From the NCBI GenBank assembly GCA_964617625.1, contig CAZTZL010000001.1, positions 49,149 through 113,148 on the forward strand: a stretch of DNA of 64,000 nt, in the 5' to 3' direction. Below are positions 26,584 through 35,701 of this stretch, one piece after another. Position 1 is the first letter of the stretch. Every line of letters starts with the position of its first letter. Below the pieces are notes generated by a model. The model was not told the origin of the DNA and ran no database searches. It saw only the letters and a list, made by a program, of their open reading frames with translations. Both the position numbers and the translations under genes were made by a program. Source of the DNA: CAZTZL01 sp964617625. Lineage in GTDB: Bacteria; Zhuqueibacterota; QNDG01; DSAB01.

Positions 26584-29500
26584 ATGATATTAATTATGAC
26601 TTTCAAGAAAACCCTATATTTATTCTTCCTATTCAATCTGCCATTGTTTTGGATCAATTCTTTATTAGCGGAAAAAAATCCGGACATCATTTATCAAAGT
26701 TCAGATTCTCTTATACTTCAATTTGATTTCGATAAACCCGGAATACAAACATTTATTCCGTTTTCTCCCCGGAAAATTTTATTGAGTGCATATTCGAAAA
26801 ATGTCACTATTAAAAAGCTCAATGAAGAGAAACATGTGGAAATGGTTGAAAAAGGCACTTCTCTTGTCGCGGATATTGCTATTGGAGGAGAAGATGCTAT
26901 TCAACCGGCCTTGAATATGAATTTGTTCCCGGCAAATGGTTATGAAGTCAAAGAGATCGGTACACCTGATAAAAGATCGGTTTTTGTTTTTACGCTCTAT
27001 CCATACAAACTCAATTCCGCCGGAACAGAACTGGAATGGATGGAATCGATTCGGCTATTGTTTCGGGGAGAATCGGTCACTCTTCTTGAAAATGACAGTG
27101 CACGAACTCTTGCTCTATCAAAATTGATCCGGGAAAAATCAGCAGAACACCTTATATCCGAAAAATATTCAAAAAATACCTATAAAACACTTTCGGAAGA
27201 AAATAATCAATCAAAATTAAAAATTTGGGTTCAGAAGGAAGGAATTTACCGAATTCCTCAACCGATGGTCGTCAAAGCAGGCTGGGATATTTCCCGAATG
27301 GATCCGCGGTATTTCCGATTGGTAGGTTCGTCAGGAGAATGTCCGGTACGTATCGTTGGCGAGGAAGACGGGTCATTCGATTTTTATGATTACATCGAAT
27401 TTTACGGGGAACCTCTATGGGATACTCAGAATAGTGACGGAAAACGGTTGGATGTTTTTGGCGGTTCCAATATCTATTGGCTGGAATATGGTAATAAATA
27501 CGGGTTGAGAATGGCCCGGGAAACCGACTGGCCATTCGATGAGCAATCCTTTCCCAACTCTTATCTATACACACAGCATGAAGAAAGAGACGCACATTTT
27601 AATCGGCTTCCGTATGCGACAGATGTCAATGATGGAGATTACTGGTTTTATTCCGGGCCGATTGTGGGAGGTGAAAAACGCAGTTTTACATTCGATATTC
27701 ATTCTCCGGATGGATATTCATCGCAACTGGTTGAAGTTAAACTGAAATTGCGAGGCCAGTCTCAAAGTGCTGCTGTAAATCCTATTGAGATTTATCTCAA
27801 TGATCGAAGTGTTGCCAGGAGTCAATGGACCGGTAACAGCCCCATCCTGATCAAGAGCAGTGAATTCAGTCCCTTCTATCTAACGGATGGAAAAAACACA
27901 CTCACTGTCGCCAACCAATCTGCAGAGAAAGAACTATCCCAGTTACTGATAGACTGGTTCGAGATAACTTATCCCCGTGAGTATTGGGCCGAGGAAGATT
28001 ACATCCGATTTTGTGCGCCAAAGTATAGTGTTGGCGAGGAAATTCAGTTTAAAATCGAAGGATTTTCGAATGCTCCGATCCTTCTGTATAAAAAAGGTGT
28101 GAGTTATGTACTTGGCGGCGAAGTTTCCGCTGTTTCCGATTCTATTACCGGAAAGACGTATCAGCTCATTTTCAAAGATAAAATTATCAGCGATAAAACC
28201 GAATATATCGCACTGACACCACAACGAATCATGGCTCCAGACAGTGTGGCATTGATTGAACCATCAGATCTGTGTTCACAAAGCAGAGGCGCCGATTATA
28301 TAATGATTACACCTTCGGATTCTCTCGGAGAAGACATATTAAATGATCTCATACAATTGAGGCAATCCCAGGGATTGATTGTGAATGTCGTAAATCTGGA
28401 CGAAATTTATAATGTATTTAACAGCGGTATACCCAATCCTGAAGCGATTCGCCTTTTTTTGAAATACGCCTATCTCAATTGGTCTCCCAAACCTAGATTT
28501 GTGCTTCTTGTGGGAGATGGATACTATAACAACAGAGCGGCTCCCAAGTCGGGTAATGTTTTTCCGGTTCCTATGTACCAAACCTGGAAATATGGTGGTT
28601 CAGCAACAGATTACAAATATGCTTTGCTTATCGGCGATGACAATTATCCCGATATTGCCATTGGGAGACTGCCCATTCGTACCAGGCTGGAATTGGCCGA
28701 AGTGATTGATAAAATCATCGGCTATGAAAAAAGTCCACCCGATCTCTGGAAGAACCAATTTTTATGTATTGCATCAGGTGGATACGATAACGTATTTATG
28801 ACTCAGACCAAGAATCTGATTGAGAATGTCCTTCCACCACAACTCCATTCGAACCGTCTTTATTTATCAGGAAGTTTGTCCGATCCCTATGTTGGTGGAA
28901 CCGAAGATTTGCTGCGTTATTTTCAGGAGGGACTTGCGTTTGTAAATTTCAGGGGTCATGGGGGAGGCGCAATCTGGTCGGATGTAGGCCTGCTCGATTT
29001 GGATGACATTGAACTGATGGAAAATAAAGGGAAGCTGCCTGTAGTTACCAGCATGACCTGTTTTACGGGGGATTTTTCCGGCGGATTGATATCGCTGGGC
29101 GAGGCGTTGTTTTGTCATGAAAATATTGGTTCCATTGCCTTCTGGGGGGCCACAGGTGTAGGATGGGTTGATAACGATTACTATTTATTGACCGAACTCT
29201 ACCGTATCATCAATGCATCACCCGACCTGACTCTGGGCGAGATGATTCAACAGGCGAAAACCAATTTCCTCCTGACGAATTGGGGCAGTATCCCGACATC
29301 CGAAGTCTTTCAATTTAATTTAATCGGTGATCCTGCTATCCGGCTGTCTATTCCAAATGAGAAGACAGAAGTGATCCTTGAAGCACAGTCTGTGCATAAT
29401 TCGGATACATTGCATGTTCAGGGTGCGGGCATTACAGGGAATTACAATGTTGTCCTTGAAATTACCGACCATAATCTGGATGTTGTGAGCAGTCATCTTT

Positions 29501-31272
29501 CCGGTCATGAGGAACCCCAATGGAATGTCTCGCTGCCACTCCCGCAGAATTTTCGAGGAGATGAAGGCGGAATCCGTGCCTATCTCTGGGAGCCGGAAAG
29601 GACAGTGCAGGAAAATGGTTATGTTCCTTTTACAATCGGCAAAACATACTTTGATTCTCTGACAACGATTCCTTCAGTGCCTACAAATAACGACACAATC
29701 TTTTTCTCGGTTCGAGCCGAAAATTCAGATAGTATCCATCAAATTACATGTTATGTTTATTCTCCTTTTTCGGAAGCATTTTCAATGAAAAAAAATGAAA
29801 ACAACCACAAATATTTTTCGATAAACGGCATCGGTCCTCTTGAGGCGGGTCAAACGCTTCGATATTTTTATATAGCGGAAAATTCAGATGAGACAATGAC
29901 TGTAAGCGATACAATAACGATTCGGATACCGACACTTCCGGATGTGTTTATACAATCCATCGAGATTGGAGGAACCGAACAAGTTGAACTGAATACTATA
30001 ATCCAAAATGCAGGAGAAACGGATATCCTCGATGTATCCGTAAAATTGACCTGTCCCGAAGTTGATTACAGTTACCAGGATGCTATTTCGGTTGAGGCAT
30101 TGTCCCAAACAACATGGCATGCACCGTTTTTTTCAACAAAAGGGACGAAAATGTTTTACGCCTCCGTCAATCCAGATTCGACAAGCATAGAAAGCCGATA
30201 CGACAACAATACTCAGGGAAAAGAAATTGATGTTCGATATTTCAATGTGACTCCGGAGAGTGGGACAACCTTTGGAGAAAACTCAGCAGACACCGTCGGA
30301 ATTTCCGGCAAGTGTTTGTGTGTTATTCCGCCCGGTGCAGTCGCAAAAAAAACAGCGCTGTTTATTGATGTCAACAAAACGGCCGGTAATTCACAAGAAG
30401 ACTCAAGTTTTGTGTCTTCTGAAATATATACCTTCTCTTTTCAGGCATTACCAGACAAGACGGTTTTAAATTCGGAAGCAACTTTAATATTTGAAACAAT
30501 AAATAATGATAGCAGTTCAGCAAATAAGCTCTATCGTTTCAATACCTGTACCGGACAATGGATTTTGGTTCCTTCACTAATTTCGGATTCGCAAATAATT
30601 GTAAAATCAAACCGGCTTGGGAAATTCTGTTTTATATCGAGTGACGATATAAATCCGCCCATGATCGAAATGTTGGTTGAAAATCAACCTTTTTCTGATG
30701 ATTCTTATGTTCCCAGGAGGGGGATTTTTTCGATTATTATTCAGGATGAATCCGGCGTGGATATAAATCCGGATAAAATTCAGGTATCTCTTGATCATAT
30801 ACTTCAGGAACAGCCGATTTTAACTGTTCCTGATTCTACGGAAGATCCAAGAAACCTTGTTCTCACATTACGACCGGAATTGGAACCGGGTGAGCATTCG
30901 ATTGCTATTCAGGCTTCGGATATTCACGGAAATGTGGCTCAAACCGGAGAGATGCGGTTTCAAGTCAGTTCCCGTTTCGATATTCAATATTTGGGTAACC
31001 ATCCAAATCCGTTTAAATATGAAACTGTTTTCTGTTACATTTTGACGGATGCTGCCAGAGAGGTTTCGCTCAAAATATATACAGTTTCCGGCAAATTGAT
31101 TCGAACCTTCGCAAATTCGGAATTAATTTCCGCGGATTATCATGAGATCGAATGGGACGGAAAAGATGAATGGGGCAGTAATGTTGCGAATGGTGTCTAT
31201 TTTTTCAGGTTAAAAGCGGAAGGCATCGAAAAGAGCAGGGAAATTAAAGGTAAAATAGCAAAGATACACTGA
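26584..31272 (+). CDS. porU: PorU-like C25 (gingipain-family) peptidase of type IX secretion
   Basis: The 1,562-residue secreted protein has a signal peptide after M-T-F-K-K (ATG 26584 or 26596; no ribosome site decides). The centre is a C25 cysteine-peptidase domain with the dyad H792 (NFRGHGGGAIWSD) and C826 (TSMTCFTGDF). Beta-rich domains follow, and the last ~90 residues form a FlgD-like/sorting domain (GNHPNPFKYETVFCYI ... VANGVYFFRLKAEG). PorU is the sortase of the type IX system that removes C-terminal signals and attaches cargo to the surface. The pairing with a PorV-like gene two bases downstream supports this. It is longer than Bacteroidota PorU (about 1,150 residues), so a secreted C25 protease is the alternative. 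Confidence 0.82.
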   Translation: MILIMTFKKTLYLFFLFNLPLFWINSLLAEKNPDIIYQSSDSLILQFDFDKPGIQTFIPFSPRKILLSAYSKNVTIKKLNEEKHVEMVEKGTSLVADIAIGGEDAIQPALNMNLFPANGYEVKEIGTPDKRSVFVFTLYPYKLNSAGTELEWMESIRLLFRGESVTLLENDSARTLALSKLIREKSAEHLISEKYSKNTYKTLSEENNQSKLKIWVQKEGIYRIPQPMVVKAGWDISRMDPRYFRLVGSSGECPVRIVGEEDGSFDFYDYIEFYGEPLWDTQNSDGKRLDVFGGSNIYWLEYGNKYGLRMARETDWPFDEQSFPNSYLYTQHEERDAHFNRLPYATDVNDGDYWFYSGPIVGGEKRSFTFDIHSPDGYSSQLVEVKLKLRGQSQSAAVNPIEIYLNDRSVARSQWTGNSPILIKSSEFSPFYLTDGKNTLTVANQSAEKELSQLLIDWFEITYPREYWAEEDYIRFCAPKYSVGEEIQFKIEGFSNAPILLYKKGVSYVLGGEVSAVSDSITGKTYQLIFKDKIISDKTEYIALTPQRIMAPDSVALIEPSDLCSQSRGADYIMITPSDSLGEDILNDLIQLRQSQGLIVNVVNLDEIYNVFNSGIPNPEAIRLFLKYAYLNWSPKPRFVLLVGDGYYNNRAAPKSGNVFPVPMYQTWKYGGSATDYKYALLIGDDNYPDIAIGRLPIRTRLELAEVIDKIIGYEKSPPDLWKNQFLCIASGGYDNVFMTQTKNLIENVLPPQLHSNRLYLSGSLSDPYVGGTEDLLRYFQEGLAFVNFRGHGGGAIWSDVGLLDLDDIELMENKGKLPVVTSMTCFTGDFSGGLISLGEALFCHENIGSIAFWGATGVGWVDNDYYLLTELYRIINASPDLTLGEMIQQAKTNFLLTNWGSIPTSEVFQFNLIGDPAIRLSIPNEKTEVILEAQSVHNSDTLHVQGAGITGNYNVVLEITDHNLDVVSSHLSGHEEPQWNVSLPLPQNFRGDEGGIRAYLWEPERTVQENGYVPFTIGKTYFDSLTTIPSVPTNNDTIFFSVRAENSDSIHQITCYVYSPFSEAFSMKKNENNHKYFSINGIGPLEAGQTLRYFYIAENSDETMTVSDTITIRIPTLPDVFIQSIEIGGTEQVELNTIIQNAGETDILDVSVKLTCPEVDYSYQDAISVEALSQTTWHAPFFSTKGTKMFYASVNPDSTSIESRYDNNTQGKEIDVRYFNVTPESGTTFGENSADTVGISGKCLCVIPPGAVAKKTALFIDVNKTAGNSQEDSSFVSSEIYTFSFQALPDKTVLNSEATLIFETINNDSSSANKLYRFNTCTGQWILVPSLISDSQIIVKSNRLGKFCFISSDDINPPMIEMLVENQPFSDDSYVPRRGIFSIIIQDESGVDINPDKIQVSLDHILQEQPILTVPDSTEDPRNLVLTLRPELEPGEHSIAIQASDIHGNVAQTGEMRFQVSSRFDIQYLGNHPNPFKYETVFCYILTDAAREVSLKIYTVSGKLIRTFANSELISADYHEIEWDGKDEWGSNVANGVYFFRLKAEGIEKSREIKGKIAKIH

Positions 31273-31274
31273 GT

Positions 31275-32309
31275 ATGGCAGGAGATGTGAAAAAATATAA
31301 GCCCAATTTTCTTTTTATACTTGCCGGTTTTTATCTGGTCGTTTATTCTTCACTCCAGGCCGGACAATATGGCGCTTCTTTCCTGGAGATTGGTGTGGGT
31401 GCAAGGGCTCTCGGTATGGGGGGAGCCTATGCAAGTATAGCCGATGACGGCACTGCTTTCTACTGGAATCCCGCAGGTCTGGCGTTTTCGGAAAAAAGTC
31501 AAATCTCAGGGATGTACGGCCCCCAATTTGGGTCGATCGAGAAACCACTGGGAAATTTTCATTATCTCGGATACGCACAGCGCTTGCCGGGAGACGCAGT
31601 CATTGCTGTGAACTGGATTCGTATGGCCGTCGATGATATCCCCGTCTATTCAGAACTGCAGGGCAGTCGAAATGAACGGTATCAAAATCCGGCAATGCGG
31701 CCGACAGGGGATGTTGAAGGATATTTTAGTGATACTGAAGATGCCATTTGTTTTTCGTTTTCAAAAATGAATCGATGGCAAGCGGATCTTGGTTGGGAGT
31801 ATCACCGGGTATGTATCGAAATGCCCGTGGGTGTGAATATCAAATGGATTCGACAAAGTCTGGGTCAGGGAGAAGCGTCAGGACTCGGTTTGGACGTTGG
31901 TGCCATGGTACGTTTTCATCTTGATGATTTTTTTGAGGTTCCCAAATTGGGCAGAATCGCTATGGGTGTCCATCTCCAAGATATTTCAAAAACAACTTTA
32001 AGCTGGAATACGAGACATAAAGATACAATTCCTGTGAATGTGAAAATAGGCTTTTCATATTTTATTGATTTTTTTGAACCCAAACATATGATTGTGATGG
32101 CATTTGATCACGATACTCGATGGAAAGGGAAAAATCATTTTGGAGTCGAGTATTGTGCTTTTCAACACTTGAGTCTCAGGATTGGATTGGAAGATAATCG
32201 ATTTACAGGCGGTGCCGGGTTCAAGGTATGGATTTTTAATGTAGATTATGCTTTTATCACACATGAACTCGACAATCTTCATAGAATCAGCTGTTCACTT
32301 TCATTTTAA
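31275..32309 (+). CDS. porV: PorV/PorQ-family outer-membrane beta-barrel protein
   Basis: The 344-residue protein has a signal peptide ending near SLQA and the family hallmark GARALGMGGAYASIADDGTAFYWNPAGLA, a FadL-like barrel start. In type IX secretion PorV is the outer-membrane shuttle that carries cargo to PorU. The start codon lies two bases after the porU stop, so the two are translationally linked. The family also has many members not tied to secretion, so assignment to PorV rather than a generic PorV/PorQ paralogue rests on the porU neighbour. The C-terminus ends in an aromatic beta strand (RISCSLSF), as in outer-membrane barrels. Confidence 0.82.
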   Translation: MAGDVKKYKPNFLFILAGFYLVVYSSLQAGQYGASFLEIGVGARALGMGGAYASIADDGTAFYWNPAGLAFSEKSQISGMYGPQFGSIEKPLGNFHYLGYAQRLPGDAVIAVNWIRMAVDDIPVYSELQGSRNERYQNPAMRPTGDVEGYFSDTEDAICFSFSKMNRWQADLGWEYHRVCIEMPVGVNIKWIRQSLGQGEASGLGLDVGAMVRFHLDDFFEVPKLGRIAMGVHLQDISKTTLSWNTRHKDTIPVNVKIGFSYFIDFFEPKHMIVMAFDHDTRWKGKNHFGVEYCAFQHLSLRIGLEDNRFTGGAGFKVWIFNVDYAFITHELDNLHRISCSLSF

Positions 32310-32324
32310 AAAAGGCAGATTGTC

Positions 32325-33071
32325 ATGAAAAAGAGTATTTCTTTTTTCTTGATATTCGTATCTCTTTTTACTATCTTCTATTGCAAACAGAAAGTTACAG
32401 TTGAAAGTGAGAAGCCGTCCCCGATTGTTTTTCTGCAAAATGGAAGCGATACAAGTCAATTCGAAAGTGGAATTGATGCTATCCCGGAAGGAGATTTTAT
32501 CCGCTTAGAATGGATTCCAAGCAGCGAGGATATCGTATCCGGGTATGAGATTTACCGAAGAACAACACGCGGTGGATCTTTTCAAAGGATCGCAACTGCA
32601 GAAGAAGTTGAAGCTTATCGGGATGCATATATTGATGAAACTGTTGGGATTGGCACCCGTTATTTTTATTATATTCTTGCAGTGACTCCGGATGGAGAAA
32701 AAAGCAATCCTTCAGATACACTGGATTATGTTTTAATCAAAAAAGCGAAGTTGATAGGGCCAATCGGGAATACCAATGATAGAATACCGGTATTTCGATG
32801 GAATGATGAAAATGACGTTACACAGCAAGGTTATGTTATTCGACTGATAGAACAGAATACTGAGAATTATATATGGATACATTTGTTGGCAGGGGATCAG
32901 ATTAACTGGGGAGGACAGGAACAATCGATTCGGTTTAATGTGGATCATTCTGCTAAAATAGATTCGCTCGAAGTGAATCAGTCCTATCAATGGCGAATTG
33001 ATATCGTCGGACCGGAAATGAATTGTGGATCCGAAAGTGTGTGGAGAGAATTTACTGTCAAATCACCCTAG
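32325..33071 (+). CDS. Exported fibronectin type III domain protein, possible lipoprotein
   Basis: The 248-residue protein has an N-terminal export signal (KKSISFFLIFVSLFTIFYC) with Cys20 in lipobox position; Tyr at -1 is unusual for a lipobox, so lipidation is uncertain. Residues ~55-135 form an FN3 domain (GDFIRLEWIPSSEDIVSGYEIYRR ... GTRYFYYILAVTPDGEKS). The remainder resembles a second, weaker FN3-like beta domain (NQSYQWRIDIVG). FN3 domains bind proteins or glycans at the cell surface. It is read with porU and porV (15-base spacer) and is probably part of the same surface module. No enzymatic motif is visible. Confidence 0.7.
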   Translation: MKKSISFFLIFVSLFTIFYCKQKVTVESEKPSPIVFLQNGSDTSQFESGIDAIPEGDFIRLEWIPSSEDIVSGYEIYRRTTRGGSFQRIATAEEVEAYRDAYIDETVGIGTRYFYYILAVTPDGEKSNPSDTLDYVLIKKAKLIGPIGNTNDRIPVFRWNDENDVTQQGYVIRLIEQNTENYIWIHLLAGDQINWGGQEQSIRFNVDHSAKIDSLEVNQSYQWRIDIVGPEMNCGSESVWREFTVKSP

Positions 33072-33115
33072 AATTTGAAACGGAGGAAGAAAGATTATTA
33101 TTTCAAGAGGTGTAT

Positions 33116-33637
33116 ATGCAGCATGAAAATAGAAGATTAATCGGAATTATTCTTTTTGGAATACTGCTCATTTTAGGTAATTCGTCGTTATTTGGACAGG
33201 GAGGTACAGTTCAAACTGGACCGAACAGAGCTGCCCAGTATTATCTGGGTTATGAAGATGAGTTGCTGATTCCGGTGAATATTTGGGGATTTGTTCAAAA
33301 ACCGGGTCAATATATGGTGCCGGACAATACGGAGCTCATTGCTCTGCTTTCGTATGCGGGAGGTCCAACCAATGATGCCAAGATCAGTAATATTCGTATT
33401 ATCCGGAATGATCCGACGCAGGGGAATATTGTTTATGTAATTAATGTCAAAAAGTTCATTGATACAGGTGATGAAAGATTGATACCTTCATTAAAACCGG
33501 GAGATACGATTATCGTCAAGGGTACAACGTTCCATTGGATTACACGGTTTTTTTCATTTATATCTCAATTGGCTGTTTTGGTAAATATATATTATTTGAT
33601 ATCTCTTTCTCAGTGGTATGCTGACAGAGAGAAGTAG
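33116..33637 (+). CDS. SLBB-domain exported protein, related to polysaccharide export proteins
   Basis: ATG 33116 is chosen (AGAGG five bases upstream, followed by a clear signal peptide: RLIGIILFGILLILGNSSLFGQ). The 173-residue protein has one SLBB domain (residues ~55-140: PVNIWGFVQKPGQYMVP, ELIALLSYAGGPTNDAK, LKPGDTIIVKG) and a C-terminal hydrophobic segment (FISQLAVLVNIYYLISL). Wza-type exporters have a Poly_export domain before SLBB; here it is missing. A single-SLBB protein with a C-terminal membrane anchor might be an envelope adaptor or part of a glycan exporter. The sugar nucleotidyltransferase that follows hints at a glycan role. Confidence 0.75.
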   Translation: MQHENRRLIGIILFGILLILGNSSLFGQGGTVQTGPNRAAQYYLGYEDELLIPVNIWGFVQKPGQYMVPDNTELIALLSYAGGPTNDAKISNIRIIRNDPTQGNIVYVINVKKFIDTGDERLIPSLKPGDTIIVKGTTFHWITRFFSFISQLAVLVNIYYLISLSQWYADREK

Positions 33638-33663
33638 ATTGTAGTAAGGATAACAGATAAATT

Positions 33664-34401
33664 ATGAAGGGTATTGTTTTGGCAGGCGGTTTGGGCACGA
33701 GATTGCTGCCTCTGACAAAGGTAACGAACAAGCACTTGTTGCCTATTTACAACAAACCGATGATTTATTATCCGATAAATACTTTGGTGACCGCGGGTAT
33801 CACTGAGATTTTAATCGTCACCGGCGGAAACAGTGCAGGAGAATTTCTGAGGTTATTGGGAAACGGCAAGGAGTTTGGATTAAAGCATATCAACTATACC
33901 TATCAGGAAGGTGAAGGCGGAATTGCGGAAGCATTGGGGCTGGCTGAACACTTTTCAGATGGTGAAGCTGTTGTTGTAATATTGGGTGACAATATTATTG
34001 AAGATGATATCAGACAGGTTGTTGAAGATTTCGAAAAACAGAAATCAGGTGCAAAGATATTATTAAAAAAAGTGAAAGATCCTGAAAGGTTTGGTGTTGC
34101 TGAAATAGAAGGAAATCATATTGTTCATATTGAAGAGAAACCAAAGGATCCAAAATCAAATTATGCAGTGACCGGAATTTACATGTATGATGAGAAAGTT
34201 TTTGATATCATAAAAACATTGAAACCTTCCGGACGGGGAGAACTTGAGATTACGGATGTGAACAATGCATATATTCAAAAGGGTGAAATGACATTTGAAA
34301 CACTTACCGGATGGTGGACGGATGCAGGTACTTTTGAATCTTTATTCAATGCCAACTGTTTGGTTTCGAACCAGTATCAAAAAAATGGATTTGAGGAATA
34401 A
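33664..34401 (+). CDS. Sugar-nucleotide transferase, glucose-1-phosphate thymidylyltransferase-like
   Basis: The 245-residue protein has the nucleotidyltransferase signature GIVLAGGLGTRLLPLTKVTNK, the substrate loop GEGGIAEALGLAE and the metal-site motif VVILGDNIIED. It activates a sugar 1-phosphate with dTTP or UTP. It resembles RmlA but is about 45 residues shorter at the C-terminus, as in a short subfamily common in archaea and anaerobes, so the exact sugar is open. No rmlB, rmlC or rmlD is nearby. It lies between an SLBB protein and an outer-membrane protein, suggesting surface glycan synthesis. Confidence 0.85.
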   Translation: MKGIVLAGGLGTRLLPLTKVTNKHLLPIYNKPMIYYPINTLVTAGITEILIVTGGNSAGEFLRLLGNGKEFGLKHINYTYQEGEGGIAEALGLAEHFSDGEAVVVILGDNIIEDDIRQVVEDFEKQKSGAKILLKKVKDPERFGVAEIEGNHIVHIEEKPKDPKSNYAVTGIYMYDEKVFDIIKTLKPSGRGELEITDVNNAYIQKGEMTFETLTGWWTDAGTFESLFNANCLVSNQYQKNGFEE

Positions 34402-34423
34402 ACATATTCTCTGGAGGAAAAGC

Positions 34424-35584
34424 ATGAATAAAATATGTCTAATCGTTATCGTGTTTTTGCTTTGTATCAGTTTAAATCTTGAGGCGACAACCCAGTTCGG
34501 TGGAGAAGGTTTGTTTTATGTTAATTCTGCAAAAGTCATTCCTCCGGGATATTTACAATCTTGTACTGGTATCCGTTATTTCGGGAAAGTCGCAAGTTTT
34601 GGAAGCGGGCATAAAGCATTTACATTATGGAATGTCAGGGTTGTAAATTCTTTCAATTATGGCGCCGGAGAACATGTCGAGTTTGCAATTACTCCAATCA
34701 TCTACCAGGACACCAATACACAAAAGGGCAATGCGTTGAGTGGAAAAGCAAATTCGATCGATGACATATTTTTATCTGTTAAAATCGGTTCTTATAGCAT
34801 GTTGGAAAGCCCTTATGTGTTTGGAGGGATGCTCTATTTTAGATTGCCGACTGCAAAATCCCATAATATCATTTATGAACCCTATTCCGCCGGAAAAGTT
34901 GAATTCGGTTTAACGGGAATGGTGTCCTATTTCAGCAATGTGGCTTTTCCCGATGAAAGCTGGTCCTTTCATGCAAATTTGGGTTATTTAAACCATGATG
35001 ATGTTGGAAAAGAATTAACGGATGATCCTGATGATGTGACACCGGAATCGATGAGCTCTGAGTTATTGATAGGAATCGGCCTTCTATATCCAGCCGGAAC
35101 ATTTGATTTTTCAGCTGAATTGAACGCAAGTTATTTTATCAAACGTCCTCCTGAAACCGCATATAGCAGAGAATCTGTCAGTTATCTCACAGCAGGACTC
35201 TATTATAAGCCTTATCGGTGGTTGACATTTGAAATGGCAATGGATTTACGGCTGTTCTCAGGAAAAGATTTATCTGTTTACTCGCCGGAAACCCACCTGC
35301 CGCCTCCGCCAACTGAGGATTTCCCAAATTATCCCACTTGGAGAGGAATTCTGGGAGCCAAGATTGGAATTTTACCTGCAGAATTGTACGCAACATCCAC
35401 AGAAGCCACATTGAAGAGAAAAGCCCGTGACAGAAGGGCGATTCTTGAAAAAATGATGGAGGAACGAAAAGATACGGAAGATGCGGAAAGCGAGCTTTCC
35501 AAAATCAAAGCGGAACGGCAAAAAGTGGAAGAAGAGCTCGAGCGACTGCGAAAATTGCTTGAGGCTGAAAAAGACAAGAAATAA
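34424..35584 (+). CDS. Outer-membrane beta-barrel protein with C-terminal coiled coil
   Basis: ATG 34424 has a good ribosome site (GGAGG, six bases upstream); an earlier ATG overlaps the previous gene. The 386-residue product has a signal peptide (ICLIVIVFLLCISLNLEA), then ~300 residues of alternating, aromatic-rich beta strands typical of a barrel, with a proline-rich turn (LPPPPTEDFPNYP). The last ~60 residues are strongly charged heptads (AESELSKIKAERQKVEEEL), a coiled coil that ends in KDKK. Such a tail may reach peptidoglycan or a partner protein. No precise family is recognised. Closed by the terminator at 35637. Confidence 0.75.
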   Translation: MNKICLIVIVFLLCISLNLEATTQFGGEGLFYVNSAKVIPPGYLQSCTGIRYFGKVASFGSGHKAFTLWNVRVVNSFNYGAGEHVEFAITPIIYQDTNTQKGNALSGKANSIDDIFLSVKIGSYSMLESPYVFGGMLYFRLPTAKSHNIIYEPYSAGKVEFGLTGMVSYFSNVAFPDESWSFHANLGYLNHDDVGKELTDDPDDVTPESMSSELLIGIGLLYPAGTFDFSAELNASYFIKRPPETAYSRESVSYLTAGLYYKPYRWLTFEMAMDLRLFSGKDLSVYSPETHLPPPPTEDFPNYPTWRGILGAKIGILPAELYATSTEATLKRKARDRRAILEKMMEERKDTEDAESELSKIKAERQKVEEELERLRKLLEAEKDKK

Positions 35585-35636
35585 GTTTCATATAACTACA
35601 TGATCGTAAATATTATTATATAGCCGAGTCTAGTTG

Positions 35637-35665
35637 CCCTGCCTGTAATCAATAGGCGGGGTTTT
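35637..35665 (+). terminator. Rho-independent terminator
   Basis: CCCTGCCT (35637-35644) pairs with AGGCGGGG (35654-35661), one G-T pair, loop of nine, followed by TTTT. It lies about 50 bases after the outer-membrane barrel gene and separates it from the TPR protein gene. Confidence 0.75.
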
Positions 35666-35701
35666 ATATTCACAATCAAAATCAAAGAAAGAAGATTCAT
35701 T

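Noticed and set aside
32325..33071. Certain lipoprotein call for the FN3 protein
   Set aside because: Cys20 is preceded by Tyr, which is atypical for a lipobox; left as possible only.
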